Shown here piece after piece: positions 33,298-44,731 of a stretch of 64,000 nucleotides of DNA; within the stretch, counting starts at the first letter, position 1; the number at the start of each line of letters is the position of its first letter. The notes under the pieces were generated by a model. It was not told where the DNA came from. It did no database searches and worked only from the letters and a program-made list of their open reading frames with translations. Source of the DNA: Cylicocyclus nassatus (Eukaryota; Nematoda; Chromadorea; Rhabditida; Strongylidae); NCBI GenBank assembly GCA_958299035.1, contig CATQJL010000112.1:58201823-58265822 (forward strand), in the 5' to 3' direction. The position numbers and the translations under genes are program-made.

Positions 33298-34377
33298 GTG
33301 TCTCATAAAGTATTTCGAGTAAAGGCTAGGGCGTCCCCCGGAAGCGACGCGCATTCGAGCCCGACGAATGCGAATAGTGGGCGAGGGTTACCGTCCCAGC
33401 AAGGTGAACGGGGACGGCTAAAGCGGCTAGTTCACCAGAGGCAACGATCCAAGGCATCGCAGACTCTCCGTCTAGCTACCATCAATATGGGTACACTCAC
33501 CTCTCGTTCGCGAGAGTTAGCAGATCTTCTGAAGAGACGGCGAGTCGATGTAGCCTGCATACAGGAAACGAAGTGGAGCGGGGCAAAGTCACGCGACATC
33601 GGAGATGGATATAAGCTCCTCTACAACGGTGCTACCTGCACCAGAAACGGGGTTGGGATAGCTGTCTCGAAGACTCTAAGGAACAATATAGTTGACGTTG
33701 AGCGCATAAGCGATCGTCTGATGAGCATAAAGGTAGACACCGGGAAACATGTCCTACGAGTAATCACTGCCTATGCTCCACAAGTGGGATGTAAGGATGA
33801 TGAAAAAGACGCGTTCTGGCAGGAGCTGGATGACCACATCAGTTCAATTCCGCTAGAAGAGACACTCCTGCTAGGAGCGGACCTCAACGGACATGTGGGA
33901 GAAAGGCGAGGAGAAGCCGGAAAATGTCACGGAGGCCACGGATACGGAACATGCAATGAAGAAGGTGAACGTATTCTGGAATTCGCCTCAGCCCATGATC
34001 TGGTCTTGGCGAACACATACTACATCAAGAAGGATGATCACCTCATTACATATGCGAGTGGCGACCGACGAACGCAGATAGACTTCTGGGCTATCCGACA
34101 GTGTGACCTTAAAAATGTAAAGGACTGCAAAGTCATTCCCGGTGAGAGCTGCATACCTCAACACAGACCACTGCTTCTCGATATCAAAATTCCAATGGAT
34201 GGGCACACCAGGAGAGCCACAGAGACCAGAACACGCATCAAATGGTGGAGATTGAAGACCAACAACGCAGCTAAACAAGCACTGCTAACAACTCTACCAA
34301 GCCTGCAAGAGAACCCAGAACGATCCTGGGCAAGCCTGAAAGGGCGGGTCCACCAAGTGGCACATGGCTCTGGGTAG
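33298..34377 (+). pseudogene. RTE endonuclease domain
   Basis: This 359-codon frame covers the endonuclease that nicks target DNA during retrotransposition. Visible motifs are TINMGTLTSR (residues 61-70), CIQETKW with Glu90, GADLNGHVG with Asp195 and Asn197, RRTQIDFW with Asp262, and PQHRPL with His289. These are the catalytic set of the RTE clade. The frame ends early in SLKGRVHQVAHGSG, and the natural continuation (LGSTKPGRKR) is in another frame from 34367, so a frameshift lies near 34365. The true start is unclear; the frame begins at a non-ATG triplet. Confidence 0.85.
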
Positions 34378-36278
34378 CACAAAGCCAGGAAGGAAAAGGA
34401 TCAATCGAGAAACGTGGTGGTGGAACGATGAAGTACAAACGGTAATAAAGGACAAGAGGGATGCGTACAGGCCATGGCATCAGTCAAAATCGGAAGCCGA
34501 TCGTCGGACATACCAACAAACCAAGCACGCTGCGAAAGCCTCCGTAAAGAAGGCAAAACAGGTTTACATGAAACAGCTCTACGAGAGACTGGAGTCTCGC
34601 GAGGGTGAACAAGATATATACCGAATAGCCAAAAGAAGGGCAGAGTCCACAAAGGATATGGATCACTTCCTCCACATCAAAGACAAACTTGGTAGGAGGC
34701 TAAGAACACCGGCGGACATCACTGAAAGATGGGGAACCTATTTCGAAGAGATGGCCAACACAAGCCGCAGCGTCAACTCCATCTCAAGAGCTGATCCCGT
34801 AGATGGACCAGTACCACCAGTTACGAAAGAGGAGGTATGGCTAGCTATAACGAAAACGAAGAATGGCAAAGCGACTGGTTCAGATGACATATCAAGCGAG
34901 TTCTGGAAAGTATGTGGACAATCCGGGGCTTCCTGGCTATCAGACCTCCTCAATCAGATCATAAGAAGTAAGAGTCTGCCTCGTGATTGGTACACTAGCA
35001 CAACGATTCCGATATGGAAGAACAAAGGGGACGTCGCAGTCTGTGCATCCTACCGGCCAATCCGTCTGATGAGCCACACTCTAAAGATCTTCGAGCGGAT
35101 AATCGAAACGCGGCTTCGTGATATCATAGAGTTGTCACCAAATCAGTGCGGATTTGTGAAAGGAGTAGGTACAACTGACGCCATCCACTCCGCTCGGATA
35201 ATGATGGAGAAATATAGAGAGAAGCAAAAGCAGTTACACGCAGCCTTCCTGGACTTGAAGAAAGCCTTCGATAAGGTGCCCCATGAAATCATATGGTGGG
35301 CCTTACGGAAGCACATGGTTCCAGAAGAGTCAGTGAATACAGTTGATCTATCACAGCGCTTCAGGTCACGTACAAACAGCTGCAGGGCAATCGAAAGAGT
35401 TCCAAATCAAGGTTGGAGTACACTAAGGGTCAGTTCTCTCTCCCTCTCTTGCTCTTCATCACTGTAATGACCGCCATAATAGAACCACTCAGACGTGCAC
35501 CTCCTTGGACACTTCTCTACGCAAATGATGTGGTCTTGCTAGGAAGCACCAGAAAGGAGTTGCAGGACGAGGTACAGAAGTGGAAAGACAGGTTAGAGTT
35601 GTATGAGCTGAAGCTCAACACCAAGAAGACGGAGTATATGGAAGTGGGGAAACAGACTCCAGGAACCATATGTATCGATGGTGAAGAGCTAAAGAACGCA
35701 ACGTCATTCAAGTACCTAGGCAGTCACATCTCAGCAGAGGGAGGCTTGCAAGAGGAAATCGCAGGCAGGATAAACACAGCATGGATGAAATGGAGAGCCT
35801 TAACGGGAGTTCTCTGCGATAGACGAATGCCAGTACAGCTCAAGTCCCAACTGTACCGGACCGTCATCCGTCCAGCGGCCCTCTATAGTAGTGAATGCTG
35901 GCCATGTACGCGAAATGAGGAGCGCAAGCTCGGTGTCATGGAAACAAGGATACTACGATGGATCTTAGGTGTCACACTGAAAGACCACATCTGCCATGAC
36001 ACTGTACGAGCCCGAATGAAAGTAGCCTCAGTTGCCCAGAAAATGCAGGAAAAGAGACACGATGGTACGGCCATGTACGCAGAAGGGAGGAAAGCCACAT
36101 TACGAGGCTAGCCCTGGCGATGGAAGCACCAGGCAAGAGACCCAGAGTTAGACGAGGTGAGGATAGGATGAGGTGGATGGATAGGAACAAGGCCGACTTG
36201 CGAGAACTTGGAATAGATGAAGACCTTTCCTCAAATAGGAAGACATGGAGACAACTGACAAGGAAAGCAGACGCATAA
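34364..36278 (+). pseudogene. RTE reverse transcriptase and C-terminus, frameshifted
   Basis: The continuation of the same polyprotein, in three frames. 34364-35400 holds KNGKATGSDDISSEFW, YRPIRLMSH, GFVKGVGTTDAI and FLDLKKAFDKVPHEI (first catalytic Asp). After a shift near 35400, 35413-36060 holds LLYANDVVLLGS, where the invariant YADD is YAND (GAT to AAT), removing a metal-binding Asp. After a shift near 36065, the last frame carries the usual RTE tail (RMRWMDRNKADLRELG...WRQLTRKADA) to the TAA at 36276-36278. Not functional. Confidence 0.85.
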
Positions 36279-36317
36279 GCGGGACCCATGCGAGGATAAA
36301 AAAGAATGTACTCGATG

Positions 36318-37165
36318 CCGACAAAGAATAGCATTTTGAATACTTGGCAGTGCAGCCCAAAGAGCTGCAGCTCAAAATTTTGGCGGTGGCCCACTGAAGC
36401 TACGACATTCCAGTAAACTGATCCAAGGTTTATGATAGCTTGCTGAGGAGAAGAAAATAAAGTAACGGTTGGTTAGAAAAAGTTATAATGCAAATGAGTT
36501 GAGCAAATGATTGACATTTACAATTTTTGAGTGGTAGTAGCTCAGTCCTTTCTTTGCAGTAGACAGACGAGAAGGGCCATGACTAGGGTCAAGAGTGGGG
36601 TGTGGCATGCAACACTTGGGGCGTCGTATTGAGGGATCGGAGAGGAGGGCGGGGGGTCATTATCGAGGTGATCTGATGTTAGCGATAACATGATCTTTTA
36701 ACATTGTCAGATAGACCCATTATGCAACACCGTATACTTAGAGTAAGCCTAACAAAAAAGGCCTTGAAGGCATAAGTGCACCATTTCCGTAATTATCAGA
36801 TGTCGATTAACCCCTGCTGGGCCAAGTTTCAGCGCATTCGGGTATTTCCAGATATATACACTCTCTACTTTTCTGATCTGTGGAAGGTAGCTGCCGGATA
36901 TACACAGTCAATTTACTGCTCTGATAGGGCCCATGAACAACTGGAGTATTGCAAGAACCAATTTTCATTTCAACAAAAAAGGTACGCTCACATTCCTGTT
37001 TATTTCTAAGTTGTCGAGAGTTCAACCAGTCACGTCTTCCGATCCACCATATTTCTGCTTTATGATAATCTTTTCTCAAATCAAAATAAAAGTCAACGGG
37101 GTTTTGCAAAGTGACGAATCTTTACACCAACCTTCCACAGAGTTAAGAACTCTCTAACATAAGAA
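36318..37165. other. no recognised gene
   Basis: AT-rich sequence with a short G-rich stretch near 36590-36660. No exon or repeat end that I can support. Confidence 0.35.
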
Positions 37166-37659
37166 TAGGTTGCCCCGAAAGTTCTGTCCGTTTTTTCAAA
37201 CCACTATAAAACCACGCACAATAAAGACCTGAATAAGTTCCTACAAGCATTCGATGCAGTTTTTCCTTCTCTTTCTTGTGGATACATTTTCGACCCAAAA
37301 TCATTTAAGCGTTTTTGATAACTGCCAAAATTTTCCACCCGTCAATTATATGTGCTCTTTAGCTAATTTTTGAACATTTCATTTCAAAATTTCGGAAAGG
37401 AAGTGTAGATAAATAGAGCAATTCTCGAACTACAAGGCAATATTTTTGAGCTCTCCTAATCTGCTGTTTCTAGCTTCATAAAAATTGATTCTTTGAAGGT
37501 CTCGACTTTTGACAAAGTCATGAAACACACAACTGCAGCAAATACATAAAAGCTTTGAGATTTCTGCGAACTAAAACATGATTCTTATTAAACATCATTT
37601 ATGCAACATAACCAAGTTTAATTTGCTTTAAAAAAGCTGCTTTTTGAATTTTCGATACT
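37166..37659. mobile_element. mariner-like element, left part (split by LTR element)
   Basis: Starts TAGGTTGCCCCGAAAGTTCT, a mariner-like terminus. From about 37270 it matches the array spacers (for example GACAAAGTCATGAAACAC and ACATAACCAAGTTTAATTTG). The match stops at CGATACT, where the LTR begins, and resumes at 45451. Confidence 0.65.
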
Positions 37660-37958
37660 TATCAGGTTAAAGGGGTGCACAGACCTTTGCCTGATGGTGT
37701 AGCGGTGTTATTGTACTGTGTCCAAGACATAAGTAATTATAAATTAGTTTATTATATAAGTTACATAAAAGGAGAGGAAAAGGGGGGAAGGGTAGACTGG
37801 TATGAGGATGACCAGCCAGGAGAGGGAGTGTGTGTAAGAGTTATTCATGCTGTCTTTTATACTCGTACAACAGCAACTGTGTCGTAGGCGGGGTGGCGTG
37901 TCCAGTAAACAGTGGAAGCATGACGAGGCATAAGATATGGTGAAATGATATCCCGACA
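37660..37958 (-). repeat. LTR (3' LTR of the pol half)
   Basis: Reading 37958 downward it starts TGTCGGGATATCATTTCACC and ends AACCTGATA. The ends are imperfect inverted repeats of each other (TGTCGGG against TATCAGG). It matches 41916-42214 closely over its whole length. A purine-rich GGAATGGAGA lies directly upstream on the minus strand and can serve as polypurine tract. Confidence 0.85.
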
Positions 37959-38712
37959 TCTCCATTCCTACGGTAAGCTCGTCCTCGAGCTTGTTGAAGA
38001 TTGATTGAAAAAAGTGTTGCTCTTGTTGGCATACCAAGGTAAGATTAGGTGAACTGTTGAAGCAGTCACGACCTTCTCTTTACCCCGGATGGTTGAGGAA
38101 GCTCGTCCTCGAGCGATGAGAGAGTGTAGAATGGCGTTGACGTCGTCGGTGATATTGTCGGAGTGACGGCCATGGTGTCATGCATTGCAGTGGCAGTAGT
38201 TGGGGAAGTTGAGATTTAGGTGACAGGCATTATTGTTGTACAAATATAAGTCAACAGTCATGTTTAGTAAGTAAATCGTAAACATTACATAAATACGAAA
38301 AATGTTGAAGTGTTGCACAGGGGGACGAATATATTGGTACAATATTCGGTGTAGTGAAAAAAAAAACGTCAAGTTTATGATAATTGATTGTAATTTACAA
38401 ACGAAGTACTCTCTATTTATTTATTTATTTATTTTCTTAAAGGGGGGACTTGTTCTGAAATGGCACAATTTCGCCAAATCAGTGCAAGGGCGAAATTTGT
38501 AGTAGAATAGTACGGAAAAAAAATTTTTTTTTTAAATTTTTTTTTTACTAGGGCTGCTTAATAGAAAAAAAAATTTTATTTCTGTGAATCGCCAATTCAA
38601 AGAAATTATGTATGTTTTTAGCGCGGTTGCGGCATGAGAAAAAAAATGGAGAAGAAAGAAAAAAAAATTCAAACTTACTTGCTCTGTTAGTCAGAGAGAT
38701 AGGTTTCACAGT
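37959..38712 (-). other. 3' region of the retrotransposon, no env seen
   Basis: Between the pol stop and the LTR. Two short minus-strand frames with similar LEDEL-containing ends (SSLEDELPQPSG and NKLEDELTVGMEMSG) lie near 38190-38090 and 38040-37960, too short to call. A TATTTATT run is near 38420. No envelope-like hydrophobic frame. Confidence 0.45.
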
Positions 38713-41700
38713 TTACAGTTCTTCAGAATCTGTGCTATCGCTGTCCAGATTCTGGCTGTGGAGCTGTAAACTTTCAGGGCGACTAACAGGATGTTCGTCA
38801 TTTGATAATGTTTCCGAGGGTATTGGTGAGTGTTGAATTGATTGATGGGAAACGTTATCAAATGAAAAACGGGAACAATAGATTTTCAATCTATTGATAT
38901 GAACAGTTTGACTGTTTTGTTTACCAGTCAAGCTTTTGATAGTAATATTAGGACGATTTACGCTTTCTACGAGGTAAGGTCCTTTCCACTGAACTGAGAA
39001 TTTTGGCCTGACAGTATCGTCGTGTAATAGCACAAGATCTCCAGTGGAAATTTCCTTCGTAAAAACTTTATGCTGAAAATCGTATCCTGCTTTGTACCTT
39101 GCGGCTTTTTCTGCAAGTTGCTTTCCTACTTCCGTTATAGTTGTTTGGAGCGCAGTTGTGAGTTGATCAGCAAAGCTATCCGAAGCATACGAAATTCTGG
39201 ATGGAAGTTGGTGCACAATGTCGCACCAAGTTATGGGATGTCGTCCATAAGCGATGAAATATGGGCTGTGACCTGTGGTGTCATTAACGCTGGTATTATA
39301 TGCGAAAACAATAGGCTGAAGAAAATCAGACCACATATCGCGTGCTTCCGAACAGTAAGCCGTAAGGGAATCGGTGATAACTTTGACTAAACGCTCAACT
39401 TGCCCATTTGCTTTATGATTATAGCTGGTTGTAAAAGAGTTTGCAATTCCCAAAACGTGGTTGATTTGAGCGAACATTTCACTCGTATAATTAGATCCAC
39501 GATCGGAAACGATCTCGTTAGGTATGCCATGTTTGGAAATAACATCATTAACGAGAGCTTTTACAACTGTATCAGTCAACTGATTTGGAAGTGGAGTGCA
39601 TATGATTAGTTTGCTAAATGCGCATACAGTTATGGAAATAAATCTACTTCCGTCAATACATTGGGGAAGTGGACCCACAATGTCGGTGTGTAGACGCTCA
39701 AATGGTCGCTGAGGTATTGGAAATTCTCCTAATTCCTCACGAATAATATGACCAGATGGGGTCTTAATTTTCTGGCAAACAGGACATGAGTTTACAAATT
39801 TGGCTACGTTTACAAGCATTTGGGGCCAGAAGTATTTAGCTTCAATAGCCTTGCGTGTTTTTCTAATACCTAAATGAGAGCCTAAAAGGGGGTTGTTGTG
39901 AAAAATTTGGATGATTTTGAGTTGCATTTCACTATCAGGAATTACTAATAAAGGTCCTTTCTTCGATTTGAAGTAGAGACAATTATTATAAAGTGCGTAA
40001 TTGTCTAGGGTGTCAGAAAATTCTTGTAAAAGAGTTTCGTCGAACTCTTGTTCTCCGCGCAAAAACTTTATCACAACGTTCCATTTTGACTGAGTTTGCG
40101 AACGTCGAATTGCATCTAAAGTTGGCAGAGAGTTGACCTGTATCGCATTTGTGCAAACGGTGGGGTATCTGCTGAGAAAATCACACAATTGGTTGTGTTT
40201 CCCTGCACGATACTCAATTTTAAGGTCGTAAGCCTGAATGCTAATTTGGTATTTAGCTAGCCTACCGACCAGATCAGATCGGTGCATCAATGATTTGAGA
40301 GGAGCATGATCTGTTACCAAAGTTATAGAAGCGTTTGCAACGTACGGATAAAAATGTTTTAACGCGAATACGATTGCTAAAGCTTCCAGCTCTATAATGG
40401 CGTAGTTTTTCTCATGTTTTGTGAGGGGACGACTACAGTAAGCGATTGGGTGCTCTAGGCTATTTTCCAAATCCTTCTGCAGTAAGCATGCCCCTACGCC
40501 AATTGTAGAAGCATCGGTATGAATGATGTATGGTTGTCCTAACGTCGGTGGGACGAGGATTGGTGCCTTTACCAGAGCACGTTTGAGGGTTTCGAACGCT
40601 TGCTGATGTTCCTCAGTCCATTTGAATGAAACATCTTTTTGCAAGAGTTCGTTGAGGGGAGTAGCAATAAATGAAAATCGTGGGATGAATCGTCGAAAAT
40701 ATGAAGCCGCTCCTAGAAATGATTTTACGGCCTTAGCGTCGCTTGGCTGCGGTATGTTTATGATACTAGCGACTTTGTCTGGGTTTAATCTAGTGCCTTT
40801 TTTACTTATTAAAACTCCAAGGTACTGAACTTCTGCTTTGAAGAATGAACATTTTTCGGGGGTGAGTTTCATTCCAAAATTACGAATCCGTATGAAAACT
40901 TCTTCTAAATCTTGAAGGTGTTCTTTGACGGTTTGGCTTGCGATGATTATGTCATCTATGTAGGCAAAACAGCAAGCACGTAATTCGCGTATTAAGGAAT
41001 TGGCTACTCGTTGAAATGTACCAGGCGCACCTTTTAGGCCTTGTGCCATTACAGTAAATTGGAATAGTCCAAGAAATGATGTAAATGCAGTACGTTCTTT
41101 ATGTTTAGGTTCTAAAGGAATTTGGAAAAATCCGCTTTTAAAATCAAGAACGCTGTAAAGTTCTTTGCCTCCAACAAGATCTATGATATCTTGTATGTGT
41201 GGGATGCAATATGTTTCATTTTCAGTAATGGCATTAATTTGTCTATAGTCAACTGTGAAGCGCCACTGGTCTTTGTTGGATCCTTTCTTAACTAAAACAA
41301 TGGGCGAAGCAAATTTGCTGGTACTGGGTTCAATGATACGTGTACGCAACATTTCTTCAATTTGGCGTTTAATTTCTTGTCTCTTTTCAAGAGGGACTCT
41401 GTAAGGTCTTTGCTGAGGTGCTTTGGCGTGAGGAACGAAATTGATATTATGTGATATAGGACCATTATACCGACCTAAATTACCGTCGGCGCCTACAAAA
41501 CAAGTTTGATATTTCGCTAATAGGGCGTAAAATTGTAAGATTTGTCGCTGTGAAAGTGATGAACTATCAAACTTGATACGGTCTTGTATGGGAATTACAT
41601 TATTGGCTGGAAAGTGTGGCATCTGTTTGCTTATATCTGCTTCCGGTGGTATATACTGTTCTAATTCTTGTAAAGATGGCAGAATGTCATTAGGTTCCTC

Positions 41701-41915
41701 TTCAGGAATTACTGAAAATATTGGAGGCCATTTCATGTTAATTCCTACAAAGTTTGCATAAGCAATTAATTTCTTTTTCTGAAAGTGAATTGGTACCGGA
41801 TTAGAGTTAAAAATTCGTAAAATAACTTTGTTATTATTGTTTGTTGCAGAAAGTGTTTTTCCGATAGCTACTCCAAATGGTAAAGTAATAAAATTGTCAT
41901 CACAAATGAAGAATT
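38713..41915 (-). pseudogene. Ty3/gypsy pol: protease end, RT, RNase H, integrase
   Basis: An intact 1007-codon frame from 41736, open back to 41915, where it is cut by the plus LTR. The upstream part (FFICDDNFITLPFGVAIG and onward) looks like the end of protease. Counting from the ATG at 41736: RT about 130-305 with Asp198 and YIDD at 259-262; RNase H about 400-525 with Asp407, Glu449 and Asp476; the integrase zinc motif His613, His621, Cys651, Cys654; the integrase core Asp685, Asp745, Glu781. It ends in an acidic tail before the TAA. Catalytic residues are all present and I see no stop, so it looks young. It is separated from its own gag and the protease start, so the locus is defective. 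Confidence 0.85.
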
Positions 41916-42214
41916 TGTCGGGATATCATTTCACCATATCTTATGCCTCGTCATGCTTCCACTGTTTACTGGACACGCCACCCCGCCTACGACACAGTTG
42001 CTGTTGTACGAGTATAAAAGACAGCATGAATAACTCTTACACACACTCCCTCTCCTGGCTGGTCATCCTCATACCAGTCTACCCTTCCCCCCTTTTCCTC
42101 TCCTTTTATGTAACTTATATAATAAACTAATTTATAATTACTTATGTCTTGGACACAGTACAATAACACCGCTACACCATCAGGCAAAGGTCTGTGCACC
42201 CCTTTAACCTGATA
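41916..42214 (+). repeat. LTR (5' LTR of the gag half)
   Basis: Starts TGTCGGGATATC and ends CCTGATA right before the primer site. TATAAAA at 42013-42019 and AATAAA at 42121-42126 mark a promoter and a polyadenylation signal. Confidence 0.85.
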
Positions 42215-42232
42215 TGGAGGTCCCAGGGAGAT
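42215..42232 (+). promoter_or_regulatory. primer binding site, tRNA-Gln type
   Basis: TGGAGGTCCCAGGGAGAT starts directly after the LTR. From memory of eukaryotic tRNA-Gln 3' ends, it pairs at 16 of 18 positions. This proves that the plus LTR is a 5' LTR and that the leader and gag to its right belong to it. Confidence 0.7.
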
Positions 42233-43149
42233 ATCATCCCGCAGATAGACAAAATTTTTTTTTTCTTTCTCTCTCTCTGAAAAATTAAAAAAAAAAAAAA
42301 TCACCACCCCCCACCCTCCTCCCAATCGACATACCACCCTTCTTCCAATCGCCTTACAATCCCCCTTCCTCAACCATGGCAAGGAAGCTCGAACGACATG
42401 TGAGTATTTTTTTTAAATATTATTACCACTAACCGATAATGGTGTGTTCTAACATTAACCTAGAGCAATGTGAGAATTGCCTTCATAAAGTCCTGCGGGC
42501 GGGTACCTTAGGTCAATAAATTATATATTTCATGCATGTAAAACGCGGATATTTTCGAAAAATAAGTTTCGTGCCGATTTATGATTGAACGCAATTTTTT
42601 TTTTACGCGCAATTCACAGTAGATTTGTTTACAAATTCACCGTGATCCGTGACTTACGTAATTAATTTAGAGATGAAAAGTATTGAATATAAATTATTAT
42701 TTTGCGCATTAAAGAATGAGGGTATATTAATTCTAATTATAGCTAGCATATCGGGATTTATCCCTTAAATTTATACAATTATTATGAAATTCAAAAGGAC
42801 TCGCTCGCGAAAACCGGTAATGTATGCATACAAAATCTGAGATTGGCTATACAATATAGCACGTGAAGGCGTTGACATTTATCAGCTCGCCCGATTCACG
42901 GCGCATTGTTTGGTGAATAGATCATTGCATCTCTCAGACAGCGCAACCTCAACAAACCTCAGCTAGCAATAAATTCTCTCGTGGATGACGAAAACTCACA
43001 GGTGGCCGCACGAAATATTTTGCTCGGAACGCCATTATCCGCCATTAATCAAGCGCGAACAAATGGCCGAGCCCAGAAATATTTACGCGGAGGAACCCCA
43101 CCTAGCAATTAATAAGTCGCGAACAAATGGCCGCAAAGATAAAAATATC

Positions 43150-43754
43150 CTAGCGCATCAGGCGCCGGCTTTCAACGTTGTTAAACACCGAACGTATGGT
43201 ATATAAATCCTCTCCTAACGTGAGCATTTCCTGAAAAAAAAATATAAATAATCAAATAAATACATAGATCAATAATAGAAAATAAAATATTTTTACTGAC
43301 CCTTTGTAATTCCCCGTGAAGTTGGCGATCACTCGCCGAATTCTTTTCATATCTGGCCCTCTCTTTGTCCAGTTGCCACTGCAACGACTGGATGTGCCGA
43401 TCTTTCTCCTTACAGTCATCCCGCAGGGTATCACAAGTTGCCCATAAGTGGGTTCTCCCACTTACGGTGTCCCGTGCACGATCCACAGCTTCCTCGGCTT
43501 TGCGTTTCTCCTCCACCAGATCTCTCTCGAGTTTTCTAATGATGCTTTCAAGCTTGAGAATTTTGTTAGTCTAAATTAAATTAAATTAAGAGTAAATAAT
43601 TTTTTTGTTCAAAAAAAAAACCTACCTCTTCTTCATTCTCCGCCTGCATGTTTTCAAGGCTGGGAGAACGTGAGGGCTGTTCGTGGTTGGGACTAATTGG
43701 TGTCCATTCCTGGACACCAGCTACATCCCAACTATCAGCAGGGGATTGAGCCAT
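43150..43754 (-). CDS. three-exon coiled-coil protein gene, antisense in the leader
   Basis: Exon 1 43754-43626 (43 codons, MAQSPADSWDVAGVQEW...), intron 55 nt (GTAGGT...TTTAG). Exon 2 43570-43301 (90 codons), intron 70 nt (GTCAGT...TTTTCAG). Exon 3 43230-43150 (26 codons and TAG). All joins are in phase 0, giving 159 aa. Exon 2 is rich in Lys, Arg, Glu and heptad Leu (LKLESIIRKLERDLVEEKRK), so a coiled coil is likely. Its GC content is well above the surroundings. No family recognised. The gene runs opposite to gag, so its introns would survive in genomic retrotransposon RNA. It may be a captured host gene or an accessory gene of this lineage. Confidence 0.65.
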
Positions 43755-44074
43755 TTTTTTTTCTCTCTTCTAAATATATATATACGACGATTAAAACAAA
43801 AACGACTTTCGAGTATATATATTAAAAAAAAAAGAGAGAGTATAACTAAAAACAATGAGATAAAAGCGAATTCTAAGATAAGAATCTCATAACGGAGACT
43901 TTTAAGCAGAGCACAAGCCAATAGACTGGCTGCTCGTGCCGTTCCCCCGCTATTTGTAGCTCCAATTTGCAACCTTGATTTATTGAAAGCGCACCTGCGA
44001 CCCCGCGAAAGCGACCTCGCGAAAGCGAACCCGCAAAAGCGAGGAAAATATAACGCAGAAAAAAAAAGAATGCG

Positions 44075-44308
44075 TTTCTTCTGCAATTAATCTAAACCTC
44101 ACTTATTACAATATCACATCCAAAAATAGATTCTCCATCCTAATACTGTGTAATACAGGAACCAAACTCGTAAACAAAACCATTAGGAAGATTTCTTCTG
44201 CAATTAATCTAAACCTCACCTATTACAATATCACATCCAAGAATCCAAAAATAGATTCTCCATCCTAATACTGTGTAATACAGGAACCAAACTCGTAAAC
44301 AAAACCAT
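44075..44308 (+). repeat. 117-bp tandem duplication in the leader
   Basis: The segment starting TTTCTTCTGCAATTAATCTA at 44075 repeats at 44192 with few differences, including an insertion of GAATCCAAAA-like sequence in the second copy. Function unknown. Confidence 0.7.
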
Positions 44309-44731
44309 TAATAAGAGCAAAGACTAATTTTTTCCGTCAAAATATTTACCAGTTTCTCGGAATATTTGTAACATTACACCAATTCCCACACATATTACAA
44401 CTTTTGGATACCTATATAAACCTTACCTTCGACAATCCAGTACCCACATCCACTACTTGGTGGCTCTCTATTTTTTTTTTCTCTGCAATCTCTTCGCCGA
44501 CGTTCACTCTCTCAACCAAATCGTTTAACAACTAATCTAATCCGATATCAACTTCCAACCTCATATAAGAGTACGATCTTAGTGATATTCATTCATACTA
44601 TTAGTAATCTCATCTTAGTCTTAACATACATACCTATTTTAATCAACAAAAAAAAATAAATAAATCTTTTTTTTTCATTTCTAACAATAACAGCTCGTCT
44701 AAGAGCTAACTAACTAAATTGACTTCTTTGT

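Larger units (their letters stand above)
33108..36301 (+). mobile_element. full-length RTE-type LINE, inactive
   Basis: A 16-bp direct repeat, AAGAATGTACTCGATG, flanks the element at 33092-33107 and 36302-36317. That is a clear target duplication and sets the length at about 3.2 kb, usual for RTE. Order: tRNA-like head, short leader, apurinic-type endonuclease, reverse transcriptase, short C-terminal domain, very short 3' tail ending in an A run. Three frame breaks and a catalytic substitution show it cannot move by itself. Because the head lies inside the duplication, it was copied with the element. Confidence 0.88.
42233..44731 (+). other. long retrotransposon leader
   Basis: 2.5 kb between primer site and gag, unusually long. 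It starts with homopolymer and C-rich tracts. A short reading frame (MARKLERH) at 42376 runs into a consensus donor GTGAGT at 42400, and AACAATAACAG at 44681-44691 could be the acceptor, so the leader may be spliced out to bring gag close to the cap. It also contains the antisense gene (43150-43754) and a 117-bp tandem duplication. Confidence 0.5.

Noticed and set aside
38713..41736. pol frame as a domesticated host gene
   Set aside because: It has complete retrotransposon domain order and lies directly inside LTR and flanking element structure; nothing suggests host use.
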